From positions 43,289-107,288 of the forward strand of contig DATNCY010000030.1 in NCBI GenBank assembly GCA_035553375.1: 64,000 nt of DNA. Reading direction: 5' to 3'. Below the pieces are notes generated by a model. It was given only the letters and a program-made list of their open reading frames with translations, ran no database searches and had not been told where the DNA came from. Both the position numbers and the translations under genes were made by a program. This DNA comes from JAJPHU01 sp035553375 (GTDB lineage: Bacteria; Planctomycetota; Planctomycetia; Gemmatales; Gemmataceae). Each line of letters opens with the position of its first letter. The stretch's first letter is position 1. This document shows, piece after piece, positions 41,308-50,188 of this stretch.

Positions 41308-41430
41308 GTGCCGCTCGGCTCGCGGCACCTACCCCAATGCGTGCCGCTCGGCTCGCGGCACCTACCGGTAGGTCCGGCGAGCCGAGCCGGACTTTTTACG
41401 AAGTGCCGCTCGGCTCGCGGCACCTACCGC
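41308..41430. repeat. Palindromic repeats of the GCCGCTCGGCTCGCGGCAC family
   Basis: Three units reading gtgccgctcggctcgcggca and one complementary gtaggtccggcgagccgagc occur in tandem. The family matches 29969-30176 and 49338-49427. It follows the lipoprotein gene stop directly. Confidence 0.85.
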
Positions 41431-41522
41431 GAGCGCTTTTCTTTGCTCCGACCTGTTGCGCGGGCTAGGATTGCAGCGTCCCCGATCTGCGGGAGGACCG
41501 CCCCTGTCCGCGTGAGACGGTC

Positions 41523-42716
41523 ATGATAAGTGAGCTGCAAACGCCTTCTCTGCCGGCCGCGATAGCGGCCGAACAAACCTACTTGCACATTCCCAGTCAG
41601 CCGGAGTGGATTGCGCCCACCGTCGAGTATCTCAAGGACAAGGCCATCCTGTGCGGGGCGTGTCACGAATCGCGCGCCAGCAAGCTCATGCTCGCGCTGC
41701 ATGAAGCGCTGACCAACTCCATCGTTCACGGCAATCTGGAACTGTCTTCCGATCTGAAAGAACAATCCGACAACGTCTTCGCCGAGGCGCTGGCGGCGCG
41801 CTCGGTCGATCCGCACTACGGAACGCGGACGGTCGAAGTGCGCATCGATTATGACGGCAAATACTGCCGCTGGACCTTCACCGATCAGGGCAAAGGCTTC
41901 GACGTGGAACGTGCCCTGAAGCGGGCGGCCAATCCCGACCCGGAAACGCTGCTATCCAGCGGTCGGGGCATTCTCCTCATGCGATCATTCCTTGATGAGG
42001 TACGCTACGAGGCGGGTGGCCGGCGCGTCGTGCTTACCCTGGCTCGACCTTCGGGCGAGGAGAAGCGGTGTGGTCCGCGCTTGCCGGTGCAACGGCCTGT
42101 GCGCGTGGCACCGGTGCGAGCGGATGGCACCGTAGACTGGGAAGCCGCCTACGAGGGCGTAGCGCAGAACCTGTCACCGGAGGGCATGGGCCTCTTGCAA
42201 GCTCGCCTGGCCACGAGCGAGCGCATCCTCATCGGACTCGACTGGGAGGGACAGATGCTCTACGTCCCGGCCGAGGTGCGACATTGCCAGACGCGCGGCG
42301 GCGAAGTGGTCGAACTCGGTTGTCGTTTTCAGGTCGCGTCCGCCGCGTCGCATCCCTCTGCGACAACGTCCGCGAACGGGGATCATGCCATCGACACGCT
42401 GTTGGAACAGTTGCATGGCCAGACCGCGCGGCCCGATGAACGGCGGGTGCATCCGCGCGCCGTGTTCACCGCGCGCATCCGCATTCAGACGACCTCGAAC
42501 AGCGAGCCGATCATCGGCTTCGGTCGCGATCTGTCGAAGGGCGGCATTTCTTTCCTGACCAGCACGCCCCTGCCACGGGAAGACGTGATGGTGTCCTTGC
42601 CGCAACAAGACCAGACGACGTTGCGGATGACCGCGCGGATTGTGCGCTGCAACCAATTGATGGCGGGGATCTACGACGTGGGGGCGCAGTTCGTGGATGA
42701 AGGTGATTCAGTATAA
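41523..42716 (+). CDS. RsbW-type HATPase fused to two PilZ domains
   Basis: 397 residues. Residues 20-180 are a GHKL ATPase of the anti-sigma/serine-kinase type: N box LALHEALTNSIVHGNLE, FTDQGKGFD (G1) and SSGRGILLMRSFLDEV (G2). Two PilZ-like domains follow: about 187-275 (GVAQNLSPEGMGLL, LGCRF) and 305-392 (RRVHPRAVFTARIRI, GFGRDLSKGGISFL, VGAQF). PilZ domains bind c-di-GMP when they carry RxxxR and D/NxSxxG; the second has R-R-x-x-P-R and DLSKGG, a plausible match. The protein may couple a second messenger to partner-switching regulation. Confidence 0.85.
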   Translation: MISELQTPSLPAAIAAEQTYLHIPSQPEWIAPTVEYLKDKAILCGACHESRASKLMLALHEALTNSIVHGNLELSSDLKEQSDNVFAEALAARSVDPHYGTRTVEVRIDYDGKYCRWTFTDQGKGFDVERALKRAANPDPETLLSSGRGILLMRSFLDEVRYEAGGRRVVLTLARPSGEEKRCGPRLPVQRPVRVAPVRADGTVDWEAAYEGVAQNLSPEGMGLLQARLATSERILIGLDWEGQMLYVPAEVRHCQTRGGEVVELGCRFQVASAASHPSATTSANGDHAIDTLLEQLHGQTARPDERRVHPRAVFTARIRIQTTSNSEPIIGFGRDLSKGGISFLTSTPLPREDVMVSLPQQDQTTLRMTARIVRCNQLMAGIYDVGAQFVDEGDSV

Positions 42717-43004
42717 GCCCGGAGCGCCAGCGACGGGTTCAGATAGTGTGGGACACTCGCTCCGCGAGTCTTCCGACTCACGGCACAAGTCGGCTACTCT
42801 TTCGTGCGGGGCACTCGGTGTGAACGGGGCGAGCAAGAAAAAATCCCCATCCCCCAAACGGAAGCGCATTTTTCTTGACGTCGGCGCGATGTTTTGGATA
42901 CTTGGGAAGAGCCTTGCTATATCGCGCACCCTTGCTATATCACGCGCGTGCACGACCTAATCAGATATTCGGCCACAGTCGCTCTAGCTAGTTGAGAGGT
43001 GTGT
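42717..43004. other. Intergenic stretch with a partial hairpin repeat
   Basis: It begins with one arm (gagcgccagcgacgggtt) of the hairpin found at 7346-7385 but lacks the second arm. Later it has a near-duplicate ccttgctatatc (about 42913 and 42930). No gene is seen. Confidence 0.5.
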
Positions 43005-43196
43005 ATGGCGGTTGTTTCTCGCTACCTGACGGTTACGCAAGGCAACATCGACAACAACCACCTGTATCTTACCGAACTACTCGACGTGTTCCCCGAGGAC
43101 GTGTTCGGCGGCTCCGATGAGTCGCACGCTGCCTCTCGAACGGTCCGTGTCCAGTGGAGCACGGAGGTCGTCGAAACGGACATCGACCGGTTCTGA
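43005..43196 (+). CDS. Small protein, possibly truncated
   Basis: 63 residues from ATG 43005 (MAVVSRYLTVTQGNIDNNHL), with GAGAGG upstream. It has YLTELLDVFPEDVFGGSDES and ends VQWSTEVVETDIDRF. The abrupt end after a well-formed N-terminal domain suggests the frame was cut short; the sequence that follows (43197 onward) still has coding-like stretches in other frames. The family is not recognised with certainty. Confidence 0.5.
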   Translation: MAVVSRYLTVTQGNIDNNHLYLTELLDVFPEDVFGGSDESHAASRTVRVQWSTEVVETDIDRF

Positions 43197-44017
43197 GGGA
43201 AGGGAGCGACGGCAACGCCGATTCCTTACCCGACCAGCAGACCGGGACCGCAGATGGGCTTTCCGAGTCATGTTGCCCCTCTCGCCGGCCCAGCGGCTGA
43301 CCTTTGTGTTCGGCGATAAGCTGAAACATGGGACTGAGCAAGGTTTAGTCGTTCGGTGGCGAGTAATGGTCCATTTCAGCGAGGACTTTGTTGGCGGTTT
43401 CTTCGGCTTCGGGAGAACGTACGGCGCGAGCGTCCGGTTTGAGTGCGACTCCGTTGCAGCTCTGGAAGCCGATTGGCCCGCCGCGCTTGCCGCTACCGCA
43501 AGTTGGCGGGCCAGTCGAAAGGACAAAGCGACTTCGTTGCACTTGTTCTTTGAGTCAACCGCCTTGTGGTTATGGGATGCAGTCTCGTTCGTCAAGGCAA
43601 ACGTAATCGTCTCGCCTGGTTCACTCGCTCAGGAATTGCATGGCCTTTACTTGTGCGTGTATGTTCTTACTCCAGACATGGAACACTACCTATATGCCGA
43701 GTTGTATCCGGTGGCAACAGCGAAGTCGGCGGGATCAAGCGCAACCTCTGACCGCGGCGTTTCGTAGATTTGTCGGTTCGCCACCCCACCCCAGGAACCT
43801 TCTTCGGAGGTGACGCGGAGGTGACATAGTGTACCTCTGCGGTGCGCGTTACTCGGCGCGCACCGTCGTCGCTCACCACCAGCCAAGGGTAGAATAGTCG
43901 GTGCCAAGTTCCTGGCATCGTGGGGGAGGGGAAGCCCAATTGGTTTGGCCGTGCGATTTGAAGATGATTGGAGTGCCAAGCGTTCACCTCCGCAAGGACT
44001 TGCCTGGCAAACGGCCG
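43197..44017. other. Gene-poor stretch, possible decayed coding sequence
   Basis: Open frames exist on both strands (43117-43767 + and 43345-43542 -), but neither has a convincing start or domain. The - frame contains GPPTCGSGKRGGPIGFQSCN and ends EETANKVLAEMDHYSPPND, which looks protein-like. I interpret the region as decayed sequence without an assignable gene. Confidence 0.4.
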
Positions 44018-44707
44018 CTAAATGAGATCGGTCAATGACGTGAGACGCGCCTGCGCGGGAACCGCGGCGCGATGGTGTGGATCGAGCAATGCCGTCCGCA
44101 GACCCGCCGCTCGCGCCCCCTCGTAGTCATTGACCGGATCGTCTCCCACATACAGAACCTCCTCCGCGGAAGTCCCAGCCTGCCGGCACATCGCCACGAA
44201 GAAACTCGCGGCCGGCTTGCGCCAGCCGATCTCCGAACTGATGACGAGATGACGCACCGGCCGCAAAGCGGGAAAGCTCTCGACCAAACCACGGAGCCGA
44301 CTGTCGAAGTTCGAGGCGATGCCCAGCACATGACCGCGAGCCGCCAGCGTTTCCAACACCTCGGCTGCTTCCGGCGTGCAGCGCCAGGCATCGGGCCGCG
44401 CGAAATGAGCGTATAACTCGTGAAAACACGCATCCGGGTCCATCACATCGTCGAGGACTTCACCGACGATGGCGTGCCAGCGCACGAACTCGCGTTCCTC
44501 GCTGGTGCGAAGATCATGGACATAATCCGCTTCTTCCTGACGGCGAAAGGCGGCGCGAAAACGAGCGATAAGGATGGATTCGTCCAGACGACTGCCGAAG
44601 CGCCGGCCCATCGTCGCGTACACCGCCGGCGCGGACGGTTCGGGATGAAGGAGGGTGCCGACGGCGTCGAAGAAAACGACCGGAGGCAGAGGGGAAAAGC
44701 GAGTCAT
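44018..44707 (-). CDS. HAD-superfamily hydrolase
   Basis: 229 residues from ATG 44707. HAD motifs are in order: I VVFFDAVGTLL (the nucleophile Asp and acid/base position is D-A-V-G-T), II IASNFDSRL, III EIGWRKPAASFF and IV VLYVGDDPVNDYEGARAAGL. The cap segment between motifs I and II is helical. Such enzymes are phosphatases or dehalogenases; the substrate is unknown. The second acidic residue of motif I (usually D-x-D) is replaced by Val, which occurs in some HAD members but may weaken activity. The upstream coiled-coil gene ends 16 bases before its start. Confidence 0.8.
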   Translation of the reverse strand: MTRFSPLPPVVFFDAVGTLLHPEPSAPAVYATMGRRFGSRLDESILIARFRAAFRRQEEADYVHDLRTSEEREFVRWHAIVGEVLDDVMDPDACFHELYAHFARPDAWRCTPEAAEVLETLAARGHVLGIASNFDSRLRGLVESFPALRPVRHLVISSEIGWRKPAASFFVAMCRQAGTSAEEVLYVGDDPVNDYEGARAAGLRTALLDPHHRAAVPAQARLTSLTDLI

Positions 44708-44723
44708 CGGCCGTGCCGCCGAA

Positions 44724-45149
44724 TTAAGAGGGATAGAGTTGCTCCTGAAGCTGGGCCAGACGCCGTTCAAGTTGGCGAATGAGAAATTGCAAACTCCAAC
44801 ACGTTTGTTCCAGACGAGGACTCGCTTCCTGATCGGCGGCCAGCGATTGACGGAGTTGATCCAGTTCCAACGCATAGCGCCACGCCTGCTCCGGCCGGCG
44901 GTTGCGCATCGCGATCTCGATGCGCGACGGCAGGAGGGCGGCGACGGTTGGGTTGTCGCGTAGACGGCGTTTCACGGCGGCCAATTCCATCCGCGCGCGC
45001 GTCAACTCCGCCTGCCGTTGGCGCAGGTCCGTCGTCAGGCGCTCGATGTCGTCTTGCAAGCGTTCGCGCGGGCTGGCGCTGAACAAACAACGACCCAGAC
45101 CTAGCAGCCCCGACTCGACCGAATGCACCAATTGTTCCAGCATCGCCAT
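44724..45149 (-). CDS. Coiled-coil protein of unknown function
   Basis: 141 residues from ATG 45149. Most of the length is a charged helix (RLQDDIERLTTDLRQRQAEL, TRARMELAAVKRRLRDNP, then LRQSLAADQEASPRLEQTCW). No signal peptide or motif. It is transcribed just before the HAD gene and may be in its operon. Function unknown. Confidence 0.6.
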   Translation of the reverse strand: MAMLEQLVHSVESGLLGLGRCLFSASPRERLQDDIERLTTDLRQRQAELTRARMELAAVKRRLRDNPTVAALLPSRIEIAMRNRRPEQAWRYALELDQLRQSLAADQEASPRLEQTCWSLQFLIRQLERRLAQLQEQLYPS

Positions 45150-45307
45150 CCTCGTCGCTCTCGGCGTTCGCCGCGCGGCCGGCAACATCCGCGTGACGAT
45201 TCTGTTATTCTATTCGTTCGCCCCGTTGTCTTCTTGTCGTTTTCGGTAAAAAGTCTCTTGGGATAAGACGGTGCGCGTCATCCGTCCTAGCATCGGAGTA
45301 AGCAGCC

Positions 45308-46222
45308 ATGAAGAAGACTAAGGGAGAACAGTTCGCCGGCGTGACGGTGGCGTTGGTCACGCCGTTTCGCGGCGGCGAGATCGACTTGCCGAACCTGCGC
45401 CAGCTGGTGGACTGGCACGTCGAGCAAGGGACGGATGGCCTGTCGCCGGTCGGCACCACCGGCGAGTCACCGACGCTCGATCACGAGGAACACGAGCGTA
45501 TCATCGCCGCCGTGGTCGAGCAAGCGGCGGGACGCCTCAAGGTCGTGCCAGGCACAGGCTCCAACAGCACGCGCGAAGCCATTCGGCTGACGCGCTTCGC
45601 CAAGCGCGCCGGCGCCGACGGCGCGCTCATGGTCGGTCCCTATTACAACAAGCCGACGCAGGAGGGATACTATCGGCACTTCGCCGCCGTGGCCGAAGCA
45701 TGCGATTTGCCGATCATGCTCTACAACATTCCCGGCCGAACCGCCTCGAACATTCTGCCGGAGACGATCGCGCGATTGGCGGAAATTCCCAGCATCGTCG
45801 CCATCAAGGAAGCGACGGGTTCGCTCGATCAAGCGTCGCATATCGCCTCGCTGTGCGATCTGACCATTCTCAGCGGCGACGATAGCTTGACCCTGCCGCT
45901 CCTGAGTATCGGCGGGCGCGGCGTGGTGTCGGTGGTCGGCAATCTGGTGCCGCGCGATTTGAAGGCGCTCGTCGCGGCCTACGATGCCGGCAAGCCGGCC
46001 GAGGCGTTGCAGTGGCATCGTCGCTTATTCACCCTTTGCCGCGATATGCTTGGTGTGGCCACCAATCCGATTCCGCTGAAAACGGCCATGAAGTTGCTCG
46101 GTCGCGGCACGGGTGAACTGCGGCTGCCCCTTTGTGCGCTCGACGAAGCCGGGGAAGCACGCATCGCCCAGACGTTGCGCGCCTATGGACTTTCCGGTAC
46201 AGGAGGCGAACGGCCGGCGTAA
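45308..46222 (+). CDS. dapA: 4-hydroxy-tetrahydrodipicolinate synthase
   Basis: 304 residues, a TIM-barrel class I aldolase. It condenses pyruvate with aspartate semialdehyde at the entry of lysine and diaminopimelate synthesis. The pyruvate-binding Thr pair is in SPVGTTGESPTL (T50-T51), the active Tyr is Y139 in MLYNIPGRT, and the Schiff-base Lys is K167 in SIVAIKEATG. The last residues (GERPA) and the stop come from the hairpin repeat at 46205-46279, so the native C-terminus was altered by a few residues without touching the barrel. Cytoplasmic. Confidence 0.95.
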   Translation: MKKTKGEQFAGVTVALVTPFRGGEIDLPNLRQLVDWHVEQGTDGLSPVGTTGESPTLDHEEHERIIAAVVEQAAGRLKVVPGTGSNSTREAIRLTRFAKRAGADGALMVGPYYNKPTQEGYYRHFAAVAEACDLPIMLYNIPGRTASNILPETIARLAEIPSIVAIKEATGSLDQASHIASLCDLTILSGDDSLTLPLLSIGGRGVVSVVGNLVPRDLKALVAAYDAGKPAEALQWHRRLFTLCRDMLGVATNPIPLKTAMKLLGRGTGELRLPLCALDEAGEARIAQTLRAYGLSGTGGERPA

Positions 46223-46279
46223 GCCGGCTGGTATAGACTGGTGGACGCTATACCAGCCGGCTCACGCCGGCCGTTCGCC
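46205..46279. repeat. Dispersed hairpin repeat (GGCGAACGGC family), copy 2
   Basis: Arms ggcgaacggccggcgtaagc and gctcacgccggccgttcgcc with an internal ggtata / tatacc pairing. Copy 1 is at 22341-22415. It overlaps the 3' end of dapA and provides GERPA plus TAA. Confidence 0.85.
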
Positions 46280-46335
46280 GGAATCCATTGGCGCGCCCGC
46301 GATATAGGAGAATGAAGAAATTAACAGGATTTTAT

Positions 46336-46363
46336 TTGACGCACATGAAAACACTGATATTCT
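46336..46363 (+). promoter_or_regulatory. Candidate sigma-70-type promoter upstream of the ArsR gene
   Basis: TTGACG (46336-46341) and TATTCT (46358-46363) are separated by 16 bp in an AT-rich pocket of otherwise GC-rich sequence. The ArsR-type gene starts 318 bases downstream; 46280-46680 contains no other gene I can support. This is a consensus match only. Confidence 0.35.
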
Positions 46364-46680
46364 ACTAATTGACTCGTAAAAGCCAAATGGCTGAGATAGA
46401 CTCGGGATGAAGCTCGCCCTGCCGTTTTATCCCCTATCCATCCTCAATCGGTATAAGGTCCACCTGAGCCTTTGCCCATCCGATGCGTTTGGTTTTTCAG
46501 GCTCCCGGCCGCACGGCCGGCGAGTGTGCGATTGATCCGGCCTGGGCCGGGGAGTTCCATTCTTTTTCATTTAGGGGGACCCGCGCGTTCGCCGGGACAC
46601 TCTTGCGCTATTGGAGCGCTTCGATGCGACCGAGCCAGCGTCTACCGGCCAAGACGCGCGGGACGTGGGAGGATTCAGTC

Positions 46681-47088
46681 TTGACCAATCATGCTACCGC
46701 GGTCCGAACCCGTTCACCGAAGGTCATGCCCTTGACCTCGTCACCGATCCGGGTCTCCGGCGACACCATTTCCCGCATGACCGCTGTCTTCAAACTGCTG
46801 GCGGATCCATCACGCTTGAAGATCGTTCTCGCTCTGGCCCAGGACAGTGAACTACACGTCTCGGCCCTGTGCGACATGCTCGGCCAATCGCAGCCGGCTG
46901 TCAGTCATCACCTGACGCTCATGCGCATGGTCGGTCTGGTCGGCTTCCGCCGCGACGGCAAGCACAACTACTATCACCTGGCCTCCGCTCATGTACGCGA
47001 TCTGCTCGAGCAATTCTTCGCCGACTCGGGCAACGGCCACAAGGCTATTCAATTCGATGATTTCGCGCTCACCTTCAAACGCAAATGA
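46681..47088 (+). CDS. ArsR-family transcriptional regulator
   Basis: 135 residues. The winged helix-turn-helix (about residues 40-115) has FKLLADPSRLKIVLALAQDS, ELHVSALCDMLGQSQPAVSH and HLTLMRMVGLVGFRRDGKHN, followed by YYHLASAHVRDLLEQFF. The metal-site motif ELHVSALCDM contains one Cys, as in ArsR/SmtB sensors, but a full set is not clear. I start at TTG 46681 because GGAGG lies eight bases upstream; ATG codons further upstream lack such a site. The target promoter is unknown; a 39-bp-arm hairpin follows the stop. Confidence 0.8.
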   Translation: MTNHATAVRTRSPKVMPLTSSPIRVSGDTISRMTAVFKLLADPSRLKIVLALAQDSELHVSALCDMLGQSQPAVSHHLTLMRMVGLVGFRRDGKHNYYHLASAHVRDLLEQFFADSGNGHKAIQFDDFALTFKRK

Positions 47089-47097
47089 CGTCGGCGT

Positions 47098-47185
47098 GTT
47101 CGTCTGGCGAGCTTTCTCTCGCGTAAGCGCCCCGAGTCGGAAAGCACTCGGGGCGCTTACGCGAGAGAAAGCTCGCCAGACGAAC
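47098..47185. terminator. Perfect hairpin with 39-bp arms after the ArsR gene
   Basis: Left arm 47098-47136 and right arm 47147-47185 are exactly complementary around a ten-base loop. The core gcgtaagcgccccgag matches the hairpin at 16495-16558. It probably terminates transcription but is also a member of a dispersed palindrome family. Confidence 0.75.
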
Positions 47186-47337
47186 GCCTCATTTCTAGGC
47201 GCAACCGTAGTCTGAACGAGGGGGAGGTTGACGCGGCTATTCTCTGACTTGCGTTCCTGCTCAGCTATGCACAGGGGGCAGCGGGTCGCTAAGATGACAG
47301 GGCCAAAGGGACGTTTGGGCCGGAGAGTCCGTTTTCC

Positions 47338-49320
47338 ATGCCGCATTTGCTGCGCTGTCCGAATGGTCACGAATGGGAAATCCGCGTTACCGCGGAGGCA
47401 CGGTTCGACGGCGCGACCTTGCCCTGTCCGGTGTGCGGCTCCCGCGAAAAAAGTGAATCGCTCCCAACCCTCCTCGTTCCGCCTCCACCCCGCGCGGACG
47501 AAACACTCGCTGCCGTCGTTCCCAGCACATTCCGGCTGGAAGACTATGAGATTCTCGGCGAACTAGGGCAGGGCGGCATGGGCATCGTCTACAAGGCGCG
47601 CCAGGTGCGAGGGAACCGCATTGTCGCCTTGAAGGTGTTTCGCAAGGAACGGCTGGCGCATCCGGAGGCGCTACGTCGTTTTCGCCGTGAGGCTCAGGCG
47701 GCGGCGCGGCTGTCGCATCCAAACATCGTCGTCGTGTACGAAGCGGATCAGGATGGCGATACGCATTTTCTGGCGATGGAATATGTGCCGGGGCTGACGC
47801 TCCAACGTCTGGTCGAACACAATGGCCCATTGCCGGTCGCCCTGGCGTGCGATTTCGTCCGCCAAGCCGCGCTGGGTTTGCAACACGCCGTCGAGCAAGC
47901 GCTGGTGCATCGCGACATCAAGCCCTCGAATCTCATGGTTGTGGCCCCTAACAGCGGCACACCGCAGCCGGGACAGCGCATTGCCCTGCCGCCGCGCCCG
48001 CGTGTCAAAATCCTCGACATGGGCGTCGCACGCCTGTATCAGCTGCGCGATCTGACCGAGGATTCGCTGACGACGCTGACGCGCGACGGCGCGGTCATCG
48101 GCACACCCGACTACATCGCTCCCGAACAATTGGAAGATCCGCACAAGGCCGATAGCCGGGCTGACCTCTATAGTCTCGGCTGCACGTTCTATTTCCTGCT
48201 CAGCGGCCGCGTACCGTTTCCCGGTGGAACGCTGATTCAGAAACTCGACCGCCAGCGCTGGGAGACGCCGCCGTCGGTCGATCAACTGCGGCCGGAGGTG
48301 CCGGCGGCGGTGGCGAGCGTGGTCCGCAAGCTGATGGCCAAGCATCCCGACGATCGCTACCGCACGCCGGGCGAACTGGCGTCCGCGCTCGAACAGCTGA
48401 CGCGAACCGGCGTGCTGCCGGCCGGACATCAACCCGAACCGCTGCGCGCGCTGCGCACGATTCCGTCTTCCGGTGGCCCCGTGATCGCCGTGACGTTCGC
48501 CCAGAACGGACAATCGATTCTGGCGGCCTGTGCCGATCGTCAACTCCATTTGTGGGACATTGCCGGCGACGCGGAACAACGAGTTTTCGGGAAATCTCCT
48601 CAAGAGGTCTGTTGTATAGCCGTTGTTCCCGGCAGCGGACACGCGCTCGCCGGCCAGGGGGCGAGTGTCCGCGTTTGGGATCCGGTAACCGGCCAGGAGG
48701 TTGCACGACTGATGGGCCACACCAACGCGGTGCGCTGCCTCGCGGTCAGTCGCGATGGCCGGCAGGCCGTCAGCGGCGGCGAGGACCGCACCTTGCGTTT
48801 ATGGGACTTGCACAGCGGCCGCGAGATTCAGCGCTGGATCGGCCATCGCGCCGAGATTACCAGCGTCGCTCTGTCCGATGATGGCCAGCATGTCGTATCG
48901 GCTGGGCGCGATCAAACCCTGCGCCTGTGGGATGTACGCGGCGGGCGCGAAGTGCGGAGCTTCGCCGTGCCGCGCGGCCTCATCTTCGGCGCGGCGTTCG
49001 CGCCCGGCGGCCAAACGATCGCATCTGGACATTTTGATACGACGATTCGCTTATGGGACGTGGAGAGCGGCCGCGAACTGCGGCGTTTCAGCGGCCATCG
49101 CCAGATGATCGCCGCCGTGGCCGTGACCGCCGATGGCCGGGTGGTTTCGGGCAGTCACGATCAGACGCTGCGCGTGTGGGATCCGGAAAGCGGCTCCGAA
49201 TTATGGTGCTGTCGCGGCCATACGGCGGCCGTTACTTCGCTGGATATATCCGCGGATGGCAAGCACATCGTCTCCGGGAGTCTTGATGAGACGATTCGGG
49301 TGTGGCTGTTGCCGGAGTAA
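47338..49320 (+). CDS. Zinc-ribbon Ser/Thr protein kinase with C-terminal WD40 propeller
   Basis: 660 residues. The N-terminus has a zinc ribbon (LRCPNGHEWEI and LPCPVCGS). The kinase domain (about 70-335) has GQGGMGIVYKA, VALKVF (Lys), VHRDIKPSNLM, DMGVARL (in place of DFG), IGTPDYIAPEQL and ADLYSLGCTFYFLLSG. WD40 repeats follow from about residue 380 to the end (GHTNAVRCLAVSRDGRQAVS, GEDRTLRLWDL, and others). There is no transmembrane helix. It is probably a cytoplasmic Hanks-type kinase whose propeller recruits partners. The DMG variant is compatible with activity. A palindromic repeat follows. Confidence 0.93.
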   Translation: MPHLLRCPNGHEWEIRVTAEARFDGATLPCPVCGSREKSESLPTLLVPPPPRADETLAAVVPSTFRLEDYEILGELGQGGMGIVYKARQVRGNRIVALKVFRKERLAHPEALRRFRREAQAAARLSHPNIVVVYEADQDGDTHFLAMEYVPGLTLQRLVEHNGPLPVALACDFVRQAALGLQHAVEQALVHRDIKPSNLMVVAPNSGTPQPGQRIALPPRPRVKILDMGVARLYQLRDLTEDSLTTLTRDGAVIGTPDYIAPEQLEDPHKADSRADLYSLGCTFYFLLSGRVPFPGGTLIQKLDRQRWETPPSVDQLRPEVPAAVASVVRKLMAKHPDDRYRTPGELASALEQLTRTGVLPAGHQPEPLRALRTIPSSGGPVIAVTFAQNGQSILAACADRQLHLWDIAGDAEQRVFGKSPQEVCCIAVVPGSGHALAGQGASVRVWDPVTGQEVARLMGHTNAVRCLAVSRDGRQAVSGGEDRTLRLWDLHSGREIQRWIGHRAEITSVALSDDGQHVVSAGRDQTLRLWDVRGGREVRSFAVPRGLIFGAAFAPGGQTIASGHFDTTIRLWDVESGRELRRFSGHRQMIAAVAVTADGRVVSGSHDQTLRVWDPESGSELWCCRGHTAAVTSLDISADGKHIVSGSLDETIRVWLLPE

Positions 49321-49337
49321 CAAGCTCGGACGCATTG

Positions 49338-49427
49338 GTAGGTGCCGCGAGCCGAGCGGCACGCATTAAGTAGGTGCCGCGAGCCGAGCGGCACTGGTTG
49401 TCCGGCTCGGCTCGCCGGACCTACTTA
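49338..49427. repeat. Palindromic repeat (gtgccgcgagccgagcggca family)
   Basis: Two units reading gtaggtgccgcgagccgagc and one complementary unit ending cggctcgccggacctac. The same family as 29969-30176 and 41308-41430. It separates the kinase gene from the convergent zincin gene. Confidence 0.85.
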
Positions 49428-50162
49428 CTTTGCCGCCGCTTTCCGCACGCCCCAAACTTTTTCGAGCAAATCAAACATCCGCGGATCGACTTTCTTCAAC
49501 TCCGCGCGAACGAAGGGATAGAAATCGTTCGTGCCGAAATACGCCTCCGTCATCTCGGCGAAATACTCCTTGGCATTGTTCAGCGCGTAATGACGCACTT
49601 TATTCGCGCGACCATTCAGCACCGAATCGTACAGCTTGGCGCTGACGGCGGCATCGTAGCACGCTTGCACCTCGGCGTTCTCGAAACCGAGTATCTGATG
49701 ATGATAGCCGTGAGCCAGTTCGTGCAGAACCATCCACGGTTGCTGAAGTGTCCAACTGTTGAAATTGCGTGCATTGGCGATTTCGACCGCGCCGGCCTTC
49801 GCGGGATTCATGCCGTGTTCGCGCAACCATCCCGCGCCGGGATGATAGCACATGCACGGATGATGCGATTCCTTCAACTCAACCCAGATGGGAATCTTCC
49901 GCAATTTGGCCAGCGCTTCCGCGGGAACGACGCGCGTAATCTGGAAGAGTTGATCGCCCAGCACACGCAGCGTCTTGTCGCGCAGTTCACGCTGTTCGTC
50001 GGCGAGCAGGCTCTTGTTGATGAGGAGCTTCCAGCCTTCCAACCGCCGCGTCTCATAGCGATCGATCGAATCGTAGGCGGGCTGCGGCTTCTCCGCCCGG
50101 ACCGGCAATACTCCGCCATACCAAGGGAACATCGCGAGCAGTATCACCGTAAACTTTCTCAT
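49425..50162 (-). CDS. Secreted zinc metallopeptidase (HExxH zincin)
   Basis: 245 residues. A signal peptide (FTVILLAMFPWYGGVLPVRA) is followed by a domain with the zinc motif MVLHELAHGYHHQIL (about residue 147); a downstream NAKEYFAEMTEAYFGTNDFY supplies a third ligand Glu and the conserved E-x-x-x-E pattern seen in anthrax lethal factor-like peptidases. YHPGAGWLREHGMNPAKAG precedes it. It probably acts in the periplasm or outside. It lies next to DUF1501 on the same strand, 27 bases after it. Confidence 0.8.
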   Translation of the reverse strand: MRKFTVILLAMFPWYGGVLPVRAEKPQPAYDSIDRYETRRLEGWKLLINKSLLADEQRELRDKTLRVLGDQLFQITRVVPAEALAKLRKIPIWVELKESHHPCMCYHPGAGWLREHGMNPAKAGAVEIANARNFNSWTLQQPWMVLHELAHGYHHQILGFENAEVQACYDAAVSAKLYDSVLNGRANKVRHYALNNAKEYFAEMTEAYFGTNDFYPFVRAELKKVDPRMFDLLEKVWGVRKAAAK

Positions 50163-50188
50163 GTAATTCTCTCTTTATTCGTGGAAAA

